This document shows, one piece after another, positions 33,700 through 44,521 of a DNA stretch of 64,000 bases. The notes beneath the pieces were generated by a model that searched no databases, was not told the origin of the DNA, and was given only the letters and a program-made list of their open reading frames with translations. Origin of the DNA: Salvator merianae (lineage: Eukaryota; Chordata; Lepidosauria; Squamata; Teiidae); contig QVOM02000042.1 in assembly GCA_003586115.2 (NCBI GenBank), forward strand, positions 32,045,679 to 32,109,678, given 5' to 3'. The stretch's first letter is position 1, and the number at the start of each line of letters is the position of its first letter. Made by a program: the position numbers and the translations under genes.

Positions 33700-35165
33700 A
33701 TAGACATGTTAAGCCTGTTCCTTTGTCTCCTTTCCAGGAGGCAGTGATAAGACCTTTTTTTGCGGGGGGGGGGGAGGACCCTCCCTGGATGCAGCTGACC
33801 TCAACAACTACCAGCCAGTTTCCAACTTCCTGTTTTTGGGCAAAGTGATTGAACAAGTAGTAGCTCTACAACTGCAGGGAGTCTTGGATGAAACAGGTTT
33901 ATTTAGATTCATTTCTGTCAGGCTACACAGCTGCTTTTGGTATAGAAACTGACTTGGTTGCCCTGGTAGATGATCTGTGCTGGGAACTCAACAGAGGGAA
34001 TGCCTCAGTGTTAGTGTCCTCCTGGACTGCCTAGCAGGTTTGAATCTGGGAGATACAATCCTAGACTGGTTCTGGTCCTAGCTTGAAGGTATAGTCCAGA
34101 AGGTGATAAATGGGAAACATCAGCTTTACCCTTTGGCCAGTGTCTTTTGGGCTGAATAGTCATCAGTACATTGATAGCACACACTATACCTCCCTGTGTC
34201 ACTAGATGCCAGGAAGGCAGTGACTGTCTTAAACCAAGGGGTTGGAGGCTCTGATGGACAAAATGTGGGTGAATAAGCTAAAGTTGGACCAGAAAAGCTG
34301 GAGGTTTTGTTTGTTGTGAGGAATGCTAATCAGGAATTGGAGATTCAGCCTGTTCTAAATGGGCTTGGTGCTCCATTTGAAATAACAGGCTTACAGCTTG
34401 GAGTTCTCCTGGATTTAGCTTTGTTCCTGGATTTGTTTGATGCCTTTGTTTGATGCACCAGCTGCATCCCCTTTTTTGAGAAATCTGACATGGCATCAGT
34501 GATTCATGCTCTAGTCATGTCACAGTTAGACTACTGCAATGTGCTCTATATGGGACCGCCCTTAAAAAGGATTTGGAAGCTTCAGATGATGCAGAACAAG
34601 GTTTCAAGAATTCTCTCTGGGGGTCTGAAGTGGGGAGCATGTTACTTCCATACTTCAGGAACTGTGTTGGCTACCCATCTGCTTACAGATTCAATGCAAG
34701 ATGCTGGTTATCACCTTTAAAGCCTTATTTGATTTGAGCCCTAAGTACTTTAAGGGCTACCTTCCCCCAATGGGTACTGCTCATCCCACAAGGTCAACAC
34801 AAGCAACCCTGCTCTGTGTGCCATCACCAAAGGATGCATGGATGACATACACACAGACAGGGCCTTCTCAGTAACCACACCCTTTATCATTAAGATCAGC
34901 ATTATCCCTAATGGTCTTTGAGAAGAATTTGAAAATTTATCTCTTCTTGATGACCTTTCTCAGCTCCTGAAAGTGATTGCTTTTAACTGGAGATTTTTAC
35001 TTAATTCTTCATCTTTGTCTTAATTGTGTTTTAAAATATGCTTTTATGGAAGCATGTATTGCCACATTATATGTTGTATAAAGTATTTGTCTTTTGCTGT
35101 GAGCTACTTTGAGGTCTATGGGAAATAAGGTGGGATCATAAATCAAATAAATAAATAAATCGCAG
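33700..35165 (+). mobile_element. LINE L2, reverse transcriptase to 3' end, decayed
   Basis: Broken plus-strand frames contain L2 reverse transcriptase wording in order: a DLNNYQPVSN and LGKVIEQVVA block near 33800-33870, ALVDDLC-like sequence near 33960, then VIHALVMSQLDYCNVLY (34500-34550), LKRIWKLQMMQNKVSRIL (34562-34615), and a shifted 'TVLATHLL' block. The 3' end has the usual sequence (tgagctactttgag... ggtgggat) and an (AAAT)n tail at about 35145-35160. An intact L2 ORF2 encodes endonuclease and reverse transcriptase. This copy has many stops and an inserted G11 run at 33764-33774. Confidence 0.9.
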
Positions 35166-35782
35166 AAGGAGAGAGTTGACCCCATCCCATCCCATTTTGG
35201 GCTTTTAATCCAGGTCATCTTCCGCCAAGGTACTCACACAGATGTGGCATGAAAGAAGTCTAGTTTGGCTCTCAGAAAATTGACCGGATTCAGCTGTTGT
35301 ATAGGACAAAGGAAAAGAAAGTATACTCAGCTTTCAGGAATGAGAGGATGTGATATGGCATGAAACAGGTCAATATATTTTGAGTGTTAATTTTATTCTT
35401 TGAATAGTTTCTTGGAAGAAGTTCCTTCATATCTTTTGATAACCAGCTACTTTTCTGTGAAATGTGAACAGGTCACGATTACATTATATGCAGGCTCCCT
35501 TTTTCTGAAAAAAAAATGTATAGGGTTTTCAACTGAAGTCTTCAGCAATAGCTGAATCCTCCCACCTGCCTACCCACTCCTACCATTCATTTATAGCTTG
35601 TTCCATAAATGGCAAATTTGGGATGTTCTGCTGCTATTTAAAGGCATGTCTGGTTAACAGGGGCAGTTCATGCAAGGATCAGGGAAAGAAAGGGAGTGGC
35701 AGGGGCAGACAAGGAATTCATGAGGGATACTGATCCTTATAACAGATCTGTATAGGTCTGTGAAGCACTGCCTTTCATACTC
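35166..35782. other. No recognisable feature
   Basis: AT-rich DNA after the L2 tail. Confidence 0.45.
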
Positions 35783-36057
35783 TAGGGGTCTCCACATTAG
35801 GGGAATACTAACCTATGGTCATGTTGGGAGCTGAGGCCATGTCTCCTTTTCTGGGAGAGGCAGCTCTGTTGTGGGCAGATGGGGAGGCACTCCCATTCAC
35901 AGTGTCCTCCTCATTTCCATTGTGGAGAAAAGAGGTGCCATTTTCTGTAGTGCCTCCATGCAGGGCAGGGAGAAACAGCTCTGCTTCAGAGGCACCCACT
36001 GCTGCCCAAAATGGACAACAAGGACACCCTGGTAAGTGGAGACTCAGCTTGAGTTAG
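35783..36057. mobile_element. 'AAGTGGAGAY' family TIR element, copy 2
   Basis: The left end, ctaggggtctccacatta, and the right end (reverse complement caagctgagtctccactta) form inverted repeats. The interior has paired frames without domains. Reverse-oriented similarity to 46674-46976 runs through aaaatgga, aacagct and ggcacc blocks. No target duplication was resolved. Confidence 0.55.
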
Positions 36058-36256
36058 AGGTTTGTTTCTTCCCATTTCCAGTGTTCGAGACAAAGTATGT
36101 CTCACATCCAAATTACTGGTCTGCAGTGAGTGAGAGAACACAAAGGCCATGTGCATATGTCATTCTCCTCAAGACATTTAGAGGAGGGAGATGCTGCTTC
36201 ATGGCACAGTATGGCCATCAGGGGAAAAAATACTGTATTCATAGCTACCCCTAAAC

Positions 36257-36426
36257 CAGTATTTCTCAACCTTTTTCCAACCATGCCCCCCTTCCAACCT
36301 TGTTTCCTTCCTGTGGCCCATCTGTTCTACTGGGTGCATGCAGCGGTGGAGTGCAGAAGCGTGAGGGAGAAGAAAGCCCTCTGGGGGCCCACAGATGGCC
36401 AGATGACCCCCAGTTAAGAAACACTG
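36257..36426. mobile_element. Non-autonomous hAT (Charlie-like) element, 170 bp, with perfect 8-bp target duplication
   Basis: The ends are CAGTATTTCTCAACC and, inverted, CAGTGTTTCTTAACT. The direct repeat ccctaaac lies at 36249-36256 and 36427-36434 with 8 of 8 bases matching. The CAGTG-TTCT-AACC type of terminus is typical of Charlie-like hAT elements. No coding capacity. Confidence 0.93.
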
Positions 36427-36434
36427 CCCTAAAC

Positions 36435-38095
36435 TACCTTGGGGATTGCCAGTTGACTATTCTTAGCAAATGCTGGCAGCCCTTCAGTTTGGCAGTCAGT
36501 GGCCTAATGTCCACTGCAAACTGAGTCAAGAGATAGGGCTACTTCAGAACAGGAAGTGTCCACTCAGAGGTTAGGGTGCCCTGTTTCCTCAGGGTGTCTT
36601 CAGGGTGGTAGCTCATGTAAACTCCATGCCCTAGGTCCTAGTGCCCTGGTCCTGGAGACATCCTTCATAGGCATCTGGAGACAGCCTGAACTGGGAAGCA
36701 GAAATAGCTGGAGCTGTGCACATGTCCCTGTGTTGCAGTAATGGAAGCTTCCTCACAGGAACTGATGTTAGAGGATGACTTTTATTTAAACTTTAATTTA
36801 TTTAATTTTAATTTTTACTTCTTCATTTTCCTCTGTGTGGTAACACAGGCTATGGAGCAGTGCAGCTCAATTTACAAGGCACTGCTCAGTTCTGATAGGT
36901 GGCCCATGCTCAAAAGTGTCACTAGAATCTGACCTTATATACACCCTGTAAAATGCATTTTTCACACTTTATGAATCATTGTGAACAGCATAAAGTCAGT
37001 AGTTAGGTAAAGTTCCAAGGATGGAACCACCACATAATATGAAAAATAACTTCATAGCACACAAATATAGCATGGTTAAGTATAAATTGGAAGCATATGC
37101 AAGAAAAACACCAGTAAAATTTATTTTGTGGCAGCATCTCTGAAATCGCATATGTTGTAAAAGCTGCCTAGCAAATTATATTAATTATATGTCACAGCTG
37201 AGGTCTTGCATTGAGCAATCAAATCTCTTTCAGTAAAGGTGATATTCTGTATGTATCAGTGGATAGGAAGGGCTCCCAATACCAATGGCTTCATCTACAT
37301 TAGGGCACGATCTGTACCCTGGCATGAAATGACCATCTTTGGGATATGGGTGTGTGGTCCATTCTTCGTGCCACAGCTTCAGTGGAAAGTGGCTTGCAAA
37401 ACCTGAAAATATACCCAGAACCACTGCTAGGGACCAGAAGTGTGGGTAAAATTCTATAACATTTTTGTTTCCTAGCAGTGATTTATGTTTTCAGCAAGCT
37501 CCTTCTAACTGCTGCATGCTTATACACAGTAGCTAGGACTTGCCTTCCTTTGGCAAGGCAACTTCAGGAGAGCTTCTACAAGCTTGCTATAGATAGGTAA
37601 CCTTTGATGTGGTCTGAGAAGGCCAGAATATGAAATGGGGGTAGTATTTCTCCACTGATTCTGAAAAGAGGCAGTGTGGATAATGCCAATGAAAAATTCT
37701 TGTTTGCTAATTTGTTTGCACTACCTAATTCCATAATTTCAAATGTTCTATGTTAATTCATGTCTTTGAATTACTGAGTTATACAACAAAGAAAGATGGT
37801 TTTTGTTTCCGTTGCCGCATTACTGGGAACAGTATTATAAAGACGTAATCACAGCTGAATGAAGGATTTCAGTGCAAAGTTTTGTATTTTGATTAGAATT
37901 ATGCCAGAGATCTATAGAACTCCAGTGAATGCTACAATATGGTTTCATATAATAAGTGTATCTTTCACTTGGCTGCCATATTTTATTTGCAGTTGGTTAC
38001 CAACTCTCCTAATAGGGACAATAATACAAAATAACTGCTAATTGTATCTATCTGGGATTGGGGTGAGGTTGCCTAGGCAGATGTGAAAATAACAA
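36435..38095. other. No recognisable gene
   Basis: Moderate-GC sequence to about 36730, then AT-rich. The 36450-36720 part may be old repeat sequence, but no ends are visible. Confidence 0.4.
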
Positions 38096-38645
38096 TTGTG
38101 GAAAAGTATTATTGTGGGCTATTCAGGGCATTTCTGCATAGGACATTGTCCCTGATACAAAGGGGTGTTATAGATTATAAGAGGCCCCACTCCCTTATGT
38201 TCTGTCTGCACATGACAGAGCATGGACTGGGCAAGAGCACCCAAAATGACATGCTAGATCATGTTTACTGGTAGATCTTTATCTCTAAGGACAGGATAAG
38301 AGCAATGTACTGGACTATGGAGGTGTGCAGACGGCATGCTTCCATGGTCTGGTCTACCAGGAGGGATCCTTTTCAGTGGCACAATAGAGCATGCCACTGA
38401 AATGGGCTCTCCATGAGCTTCAAAGGCTAGGAACAAAAGAGGATTTGGAGGCTCCAGCACTGACTCCAAAGCTGGTGCAGACTTCAGAGCCAGTTGACAG
38501 TCCTGACCCATGCCAGAAACAACCCGTCCCAGTTTGGGATGAGTTGCTAATCCCAGGACAGCATGGCCCACCTTGTCCCAGGATAAATGACATCAGGGTG
38601 AATATGGTCTTTGTCTTATCCTATTTGCTCTTGCAGCATGGGTGA
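38096..38645 (+). mobile_element. DNA-element family A, near-full-length copy
   Basis: The left end, attcagggcatttctgcata, is followed by ggacattgtcc. The right end, inverted, reads ccatattcaccctgatgtc, a loose inverted repeat. The interior (tggcacaatagagcatgcca, then ggaggctccagcactgact) aligns with the copy at 56712-57230 and with fragments at 41580-41800 and, inverted, 58690-58870. No transposase ORF. Confidence 0.6.
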
Positions 38646-39904
38646 GAATAGTGTGGTAGGGAATAAGACAGACTTTGGCTGTCTCCACTATGCACTAAAG
38701 TCACCTCAGTCAAGCCCCTAAGACAGCAGCTAGTTTCATTTAAGGTGCCTTTGCTGCATTACAGAGACACAGCCTTAGTTCACTTTGATATAAGACAGAT
38801 TAAAGTTTGTGGTTTGTCACAGATCTCTCAGCTAAGTTTTTCATCTTCAGAAGTTTTACTACTCAACCAGGTAACATTCTCAGCGCTAAGGTTCTCTTGT
38901 GACTAGTAATGAACTGTCTAGCATGTTCATCTCTGCTTCTTGAATGTGTTCTTTGTCCTTGGTTTGTTTTGTGGCGAGGGAGAAACTCTGCACTAGGTAG
39001 TAGGATGTCTGAAGATGGATACATTAGCTCAGAAAACAGTGAAAACCCAGCACACTAGCCCTGAGCTACAGACATCTGCCATTACAGCAAAATTAAAGTT
39101 CCTCTGGGGTTTATTTTTCATTATAAGTAAAGGCTACAGGTTTGATGGTTACTTGAAACAAACTATCAAGGTTCTCATGAGAATTCTGTACTTCAGCACC
39201 ATTAATATCCCCTTAACACCTTACAGGCAGGTTACTTAGATGTTCATTAAAAAAATATTTCACTTTAGTTATTGCTGTTTCTGTATCACCATGCAGAGCC
39301 AGCTTTGGCTTTCCCCTAAGGTCCACCAAGCTGTTTGTCTTTCAGAGTTTCTGAGCTGTCTTGACTGTATAACTTTGTTTAATTTCAACAACACCAGGCT
39401 AGTTGAGCTGGTTATACAATAAGCATGGACTTGTCCCCACATGCATTTGGATTGTTCTTCCAAACAATTCAGAACAGCCACTCCACTTCTTGAGCAAGGG
39501 CCAGTGGCATGCCACTGTTTCTTTACTGACATGGTCTATTCTGAAATATGTAATTCTGTCTCAAAATTCTACTACAAAGTGATTGATGGCTCCCTGAACT
39601 GAAGTTGTCTCCCCAGCTGAGTGAATTTAGCTGGTTTTCCAGCTGAAATGGAACCCTAGACACAATACCTGCAGCAAGTGCAGTAGCAGCTGTCAGAGGT
39701 AAGCACAGATGGAATGTCCTCTCCTTGCCCTTGTAGTTCATGGACTTCATTTGAAGCCCAGACAATACCTGCACATCTTATTTTGATCTGTTCCCTACAT
39801 TTCTACAAATTAATACACTATAAAACAAAGAAAAATAGCTTTCCCTTCTGTTACTGTACTACTGGAAATGTTATTGTAAGAGAATAATCCCAGCTCAAGA
39901 GTTT
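38646..39904. other. No recognisable feature
   Basis: AT-rich DNA. Overlapping frames on opposite strands (39240-39532) have no domain. Confidence 0.45.
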
Positions 39905-40080
39905 TGGCTAGAACTCAATGGTAGAACAAACTGCCTGGAAAGCAGATGGCTACTGGTTCAATACTCAGCTTTTCCCCAGAAGTAGGCAATGACAAACCAC
40001 TTCTGCATCTCTGCCAAAAAAACTGCATAGTGGTGCCCATGCAACAACCAATCTTGGCTCAGTGGATTAGATGAATGGAA
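39905..40080 (+). mobile_element. tRNA-derived SINE
   Basis: The head resembles a tRNA: an A-box region, ggctagaactcaatggtaga, and a B box, tggttcaatac, near 39954-39965. The body contains gcaatgacaaaccacttct and tctgccaaaaaaactgcata, as in squamate SINEs of the 'ggcaaaccacctct' type. The 3' end is diverged. It is too mutated to be a functional tRNA gene. Confidence 0.7.
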
Positions 40081-40299
40081 AGTTTTCCGAGAAATGGGTC
40101 AGATCAAAGCAAGAATTTTTGGCAAATTGTGGACTTCAAATGAAGCTCATGAACTAATGCAGGTTGAAGGGAGGATTTTATATCTGTGGTCACCAGCTGC
40201 TGTTGGGCAGCAGTGAGAAACATGGATTATTGGGCAACAGCAGGCTGCAAATCCAGTTCTATAATGGGAGTTCCAGGGATATGCATGAAAATAGCTGCC

Positions 40300-40450
40300 C
40301 CAAAGAAAGAGAGAAAAGAGAACAGAAGTAATGAAGAAAGACAACAGTCAATTTTAGAGGAGAAGGTAGAGAAAAAGCATGAGTAGAAAATGAAAGGGAA
40401 AGAGAAATTAAACACAAAGATCAGAGAAGAAAGAAAAAATGTTAGAGAAA
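40300..40450. repeat. Purine-rich (A/G) tract
   Basis: The plus strand is almost entirely A and G with interrupted GAAA, GAGA and AGAA units. Low complexity. Confidence 0.75.
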
Positions 40451-40849
40451 TAAAGTAGCCACACTGTTATTATCATGTCTAAACTTCTGTGCTTCTTCTT
40501 TGACATTTGGTTTATAAATGTAAATAAGGATAAGGATTGTATCAGTGCAAATGAGGAGGGAACTTAAGTAGGACTGAATAGAATGGAGGAGAAATCAAAT
40601 TACTCTGCTTTCTCTAGAAGTAAACAATCCTGTTTCAATAGTTCCAATTTGCTTGCATATCAGAACATAACTCTTCAGTGATTCTGACACAGCTACACAT
40701 TTTGCATTTCAATTTGGTACAGTATAAGAAAGAACCCTGTGTAAAAAAGAATTGCACTATGTAAGTACAGGTTCTTTTTAAAAATCAGCATGTAATGGGA
40801 ATAGGTTGGTTCTTAAAACAAGTTAAATTCATTAACTGATTTTAATTAT

Positions 40850-40970
40850 TTGTTTTTATAACTGACAGTTTTAGCTGTTTCTATGGTGTTTTGTGAATCA
40901 CTTTGAGATTATGTTTTTAATGAGAAGCAATACAGATATATTTTAAATAAAATGAATTAAAAAAAATACA
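40850..40970 (+). mobile_element. 3' tail of an L2/CR1-type LINE
   Basis: The sequence 'gtgaatcactttgagattatg... gaagcaatacagatatattttaaataaaatgaa' follows the common reptile LINE ending. No coding part is recognisable. Confidence 0.5.
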
Positions 40971-41575
40971 CAGTTTCATGACTTTGTGCATAACTATAAT
41001 TTATTCTAAACAGGCAAGTTACTAAAGTCCAGCATATCTCTCTTGGTAGAATTCAGTTTCACCTTTGTCTCTTCCAGTCCAAACACAATTTCAAAATTTT
41101 CATAGTAGCATCTGGTTAATTATATTTCATACACCATAATGCTCACACCCAGTGGCTTAATGAAAATGTAATATTTATCCTTCTATATGTCTATATGTAT
41201 AAAATTTCTATTTGTTATAAGAAGTAGCAACAGACTGTATGCTTGAATCATTAACTTTGCTTTTGATTCAAACCTTAGTCATTAATTGAACAGAAAAATG
41301 CAATGTTTGAAGCTGTGTCATGTTTAGACATATGGCTTAGATATTGTATGTTACAATACAAAGTTCTGTAATTTTCCCACTTACTGATAGCCCTGTCCAG
41401 CACAGGGCCTATCTCACTGCTGGGCCTCTCTCTCTGCACTCTGGTGTGGACTAGAGAGGCCCCACCCACTGTTAGCTCGCTATATTTGCACTGGGTGCAG
41501 TGTGGCCTGGTCTTGATGACTAAAATGGTTGCCTAGACTGAGAAATCAGTATCTACCAGTGGTCCAGGGGTTACT
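40971..41575. other. No recognisable feature
   Basis: AT-rich to about 41380, then moderate GC. Nothing assignable. Confidence 0.4.
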
Positions 41576-41579
41576 AGTC

Positions 41580-41800
41580 TGGACCAGGGAGGCATGTGGA
41601 CCAGTTTAACAGGGGATCCATCTTGGCAATGCATCAAGTTGCATTACCAAAATGGGTCCCCTTAAGGCTTCTGAGACCAGAAACTTCCATTCCTGACTGA
41701 CAGAGCCATCACAGCAGGTTCTGAAGTTCACAAAAGCTTCAGAGCCACTCAGGGCATTGTGGGACCTATCCTGGACTGGAACAGGCTGTAGAAATGCAGA
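41580..41800 (+). mobile_element. DNA-element family A, internal fragment
   Basis: Shares 'gcattaccaaaatgggtcc', 'cagaaacttccattcctga' and 'agttcacaaaagcttcagag' with the reverse complement of 58690-58870 and with 38350-38500. Ends not seen. Confidence 0.5.
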
Positions 41801-42144
41801 CAGTCAAGACACTGTTCCAGCAGGGAACAGCTCCAGTCAAAGCAGTTTCAGCTGAGCAGTCCAGGCTCTGCAAGTGTGGAAATACCTCTTTTCCTTTTAT
41901 TTGTCCCACAATTGATTGCAAAGATATTTTTAGGCTTTTACTTGCAGTTGCAGCATTAGATTTGCAGAATTTAGTATGCTCAGGCTCTTCATAACATGAA
42001 ATTTACCTAATAAAACTCTTTCTGTCAGGCGGTTATTGTGAAAAGCAAATGAAAGGCAGAATATTATGTTTTCAGGTGTATGATATCTCCTTTGTGCATC
42101 ATGTGGTGATAACGGATATACAATATAGTAAAAGAATATATGAA
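41801..42144. other. No recognisable feature
   Basis: AT-rich DNA leading to the hairpin. Confidence 0.4.
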
Positions 42145-42224
42145 CTCACACAAACAGAAGAATATATGACAAAAACTATATAAGACTGTATAGTTTTTGA
42201 CATATATTCTTCTGTTTGTGTGAG
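42145..42224. repeat. Near-perfect hairpin: 36-bp arms, 8-base loop
   Basis: The left arm is 42145-42180 (starting ctcacacaaacagaagaata), the loop taagactg is 42181-42188, and the right arm is 42189-42224. The arms are reverse complements with a single mismatch (ugAca against ugAca in the paired stem). Pairing stops abruptly at both outer ends. The shape resembles a microRNA precursor or the product of a recent inverted duplication. I do not recognise a known microRNA, and nothing shows that it is transcribed. Confidence 0.95.
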
Positions 42225-42666
42225 GTGTTTGGGTGGTCCTCCAGACAGCTGCAGGCAGAGAGGTCAAATACTTCTGCCCAGGTTTTGCCCCTGAACCTTT
42301 CTAGACTTCCATGAGGATGCCTACGCCATTAAACTGGAAGCTGCTGCTGGCAGAGTTGCCTCCTTGCACTGATGTAGATGCACAGGACAGATGAGGAGGT
42401 GACTCAACAACCAAAATCATGGCCAGGACTGTGCTCAGGAACCCGAACTGCCATGAACTTCTGGCCACAGTTCTGGTCCCTGAGTGCAATTCCAGCCACA
42501 ATCTTCACTGTTTCAAGCAGGGTTCCAGCAGCAAGAGAGTTCTGGGCTCCTCAGTGAGATTTTGGGATGTTTGTCTGAGAGTTCAGTCACCTTTTAATAC
42601 TGTCTATGGGGTTTTGTTGGAAAGGGTACTTGTATGGTTTGCCATTTCCTTCCTCCATCACTTTCT
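42225..42666. other. No recognisable feature
   Basis: Moderate-GC sequence before BovB. The 129-codon frame at 42419-42808 runs across the boundary into BovB and is not supported as a gene. Confidence 0.4.
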
Positions 42667-43297
42667 AGCAAATAGACGGAGGGAGAAATGGCGTCAGATT
42701 TTATTTTCTTGGGTTGAAAAATCACTGCAGATGGTGAGTGCAGCCACAAAACTAAAGGCTGTTTTCTCGTTGGGAGGAAAGTTATGGCAAATTTGGACAG
42801 CACAGTAAAAGCAGAGACACTTTGCCAAAAAAGGTCCACATAGACTAAGTGATGGTTTTCTCAGTAGTAATGTATGACTGTGAGAGTTGGACCATAAGAA
42901 GTAAGGAAGGCTGAGTACCAAAGAGTCTGTGCTTTCAGGTTGTGGTGCTGGGGAAGACTTTTGAGAGTTCCTTGGACTGTAAGGTGATCAAATTAGTCAA
43001 CACTAAAGGAAATCAGCCCTAACTGTTCATTGGAAGGAAAAATACTGAAGCTGAAGTTCAGCTAGTTTGGCCACATAATGGGAAGGTGGGATTCATTAGA
43101 AAAGATCCTGATGTTGGGAAAGACTGAAGGCAAAGGGAGAAGGGCATGGCAGAGAAGGAGATGGTAGATGACCTCATGGAAGCAACTAACATTAGCTTGG
43201 ACAGACTCTGGGAGACAGTGGAAGACAACAGACGGACCTGGCATGCTGTGGTCCATGGAGTCACAAAGAGTTGGACACAACTGAACAAGAACAACAG
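42667..43297 (+). mobile_element. RTE-BovB LINE, 3' end of ORF2 and tail
   Basis: The DNA follows the BovB ORF2 C-terminus in order: aaatagacggagg, ttttattttcttggg, aatcactgcagatggtga, gtaatgtatgactgtgag, gtgctggggaagacttttga, ttccttggactg, aatgggaag, and the ending gcatgctgtggtccatggag, agttggacacaactgaac with a short (AAC)-type tail. BovB encodes endonuclease and reverse transcriptase and is known to have moved horizontally between squamates and other animals, including ruminants. This copy is 5'-truncated and has stops and shifts. The two minus-strand frames at 43058-43328 are its shadows. Confidence 0.93.
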
Positions 43298-44410
43298 TCT
43301 TCTCTGAGGCAGCTCCTATATCTCCCACCTTAATGTGGTGCGAATTGTGTGGATAGTGTCTTCAACAGGCAATAGATTAAAATGATCTCTAATCATATGA
43401 ACATAGGTGGGTCACAAATGAAATAATCTGGGAAACTATATTAATGATCCAAGTGTTATTTTCTTTTTTCTTTTCTTTTGTCAGAATCATAACCCTACCT
43501 AGTTAGAAAATTGCCTTCTTTGGAATTCTAAGTACTGAGTGCTTTTCTAATATGCTAGGTATGTGCTACATGTGGTCAAGTGCACTGGTTTTATCATAAA
43601 ATGCACAATAGACTTCCTCAACCACCATACTATGATCCTTAAGCTATTCATGTTGCTATTGTTGTTTTGCTTCCCGTCAGAAAACGATAAGCCAAAAACA
43701 ATAATCAGATGGGCAAAGTTGAATTGATCTCCCCATGTGAAATGATTCCAAACCTTAGCTTGCCAAAAGAGCAGTGTGAGCTCCTTTTCAGTGGCATTTT
43801 TAGTCTCAGCATGTTCTTGGAATTAATTACACACTTTACAAAGCTGTTATACATGTGTTATTCAAGTACCAAACATTAAAACAAATCCTGTAGCTTCTTA
43901 CACACCACACATGAGCTTCCAGGTTGCTAAATTCTCTTGTTCTTGAACTTGCCAACTAGTAGGAAATACTTCATAGCACTTAACTCTGTGGCAGTAGAAT
44001 TATGACTCACAGCAGGTGAATAATATTTACATCAAACAGTATAGATATTGGCTAATGGATTATAAAACAGCAAACATCAAATGCTGTATTTGGAATGAAG
44101 CTATCTATCTCGGCCAATGATTCTGTTGCTTACCTTGAAAAGCGTAGTGGGCAATGCTTACGAACTGGCTCTCAATGGAAGGCAGAGTATCTAGATCTTT
44201 TCATCCACACCAGCTGCTGCTACTTAAGAATGAATTTACTCTTAATGAATGCTTCTCCTAGAGGTGATAGTATCTTCATGCTAGTGCCTTAATCCACATT
44301 TATTTATTTATTGTCCAGAAAGTGCACCTCTAAAATGCATTACCTGGTCATTGATATGGATTAAAGTTGGAATGGGAACACTAGGCTCTGTGTGCTACTA
44401 TTGCTAAAGC
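43298..44410. other. No recognisable feature
   Basis: AT-rich DNA. No gene or repeat ends seen. Confidence 0.45.
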
Positions 44411-44521
44411 TGCATCCAGATGTCGCTTGCTTATTCTTCTATGTTTTGATATTCCAGAATAGAACATGGATATTCCAGAATGTCCAAATATAATGGAATA
44501 AGTAAGTGACATCTGGAGGCA
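44411..44521. mobile_element. Short foldback/TIR element, 'TGCMTCCAGATGTC' family
   Basis: Terminal arms 44411-44436 and 44496-44521 are inverted repeats of 26 bases with three mismatches, starting tgcatccagatgtcgctt and, inverted, tgcctccagatgtcactt. The 59-base centre has gatattccagaat twice. Similar termini occur at 48599, 49229 and 52695. The target duplication is not clear. Confidence 0.75.

Noticed and set aside
39905..39980. Possible tRNA gene
   Set aside because: It has A- and B-box-like blocks but is continuous with a SINE body, and the tRNA part is too mutated to fold properly.
42667..43297. Bovine contamination as a source of the BovB sequence
   Set aside because: The copy is diverged and decayed and is embedded in squamate-type repeats with continuous flanks. 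A second, independent RTE remnant lies at 50185-50400.
43058..43328. Minus-strand ORFs with a membrane-protein look
   Set aside because: They are antisense shadows of the BovB ORF2 C-terminus. The same antisense frame is commonly mis-annotated in ruminant genomes.
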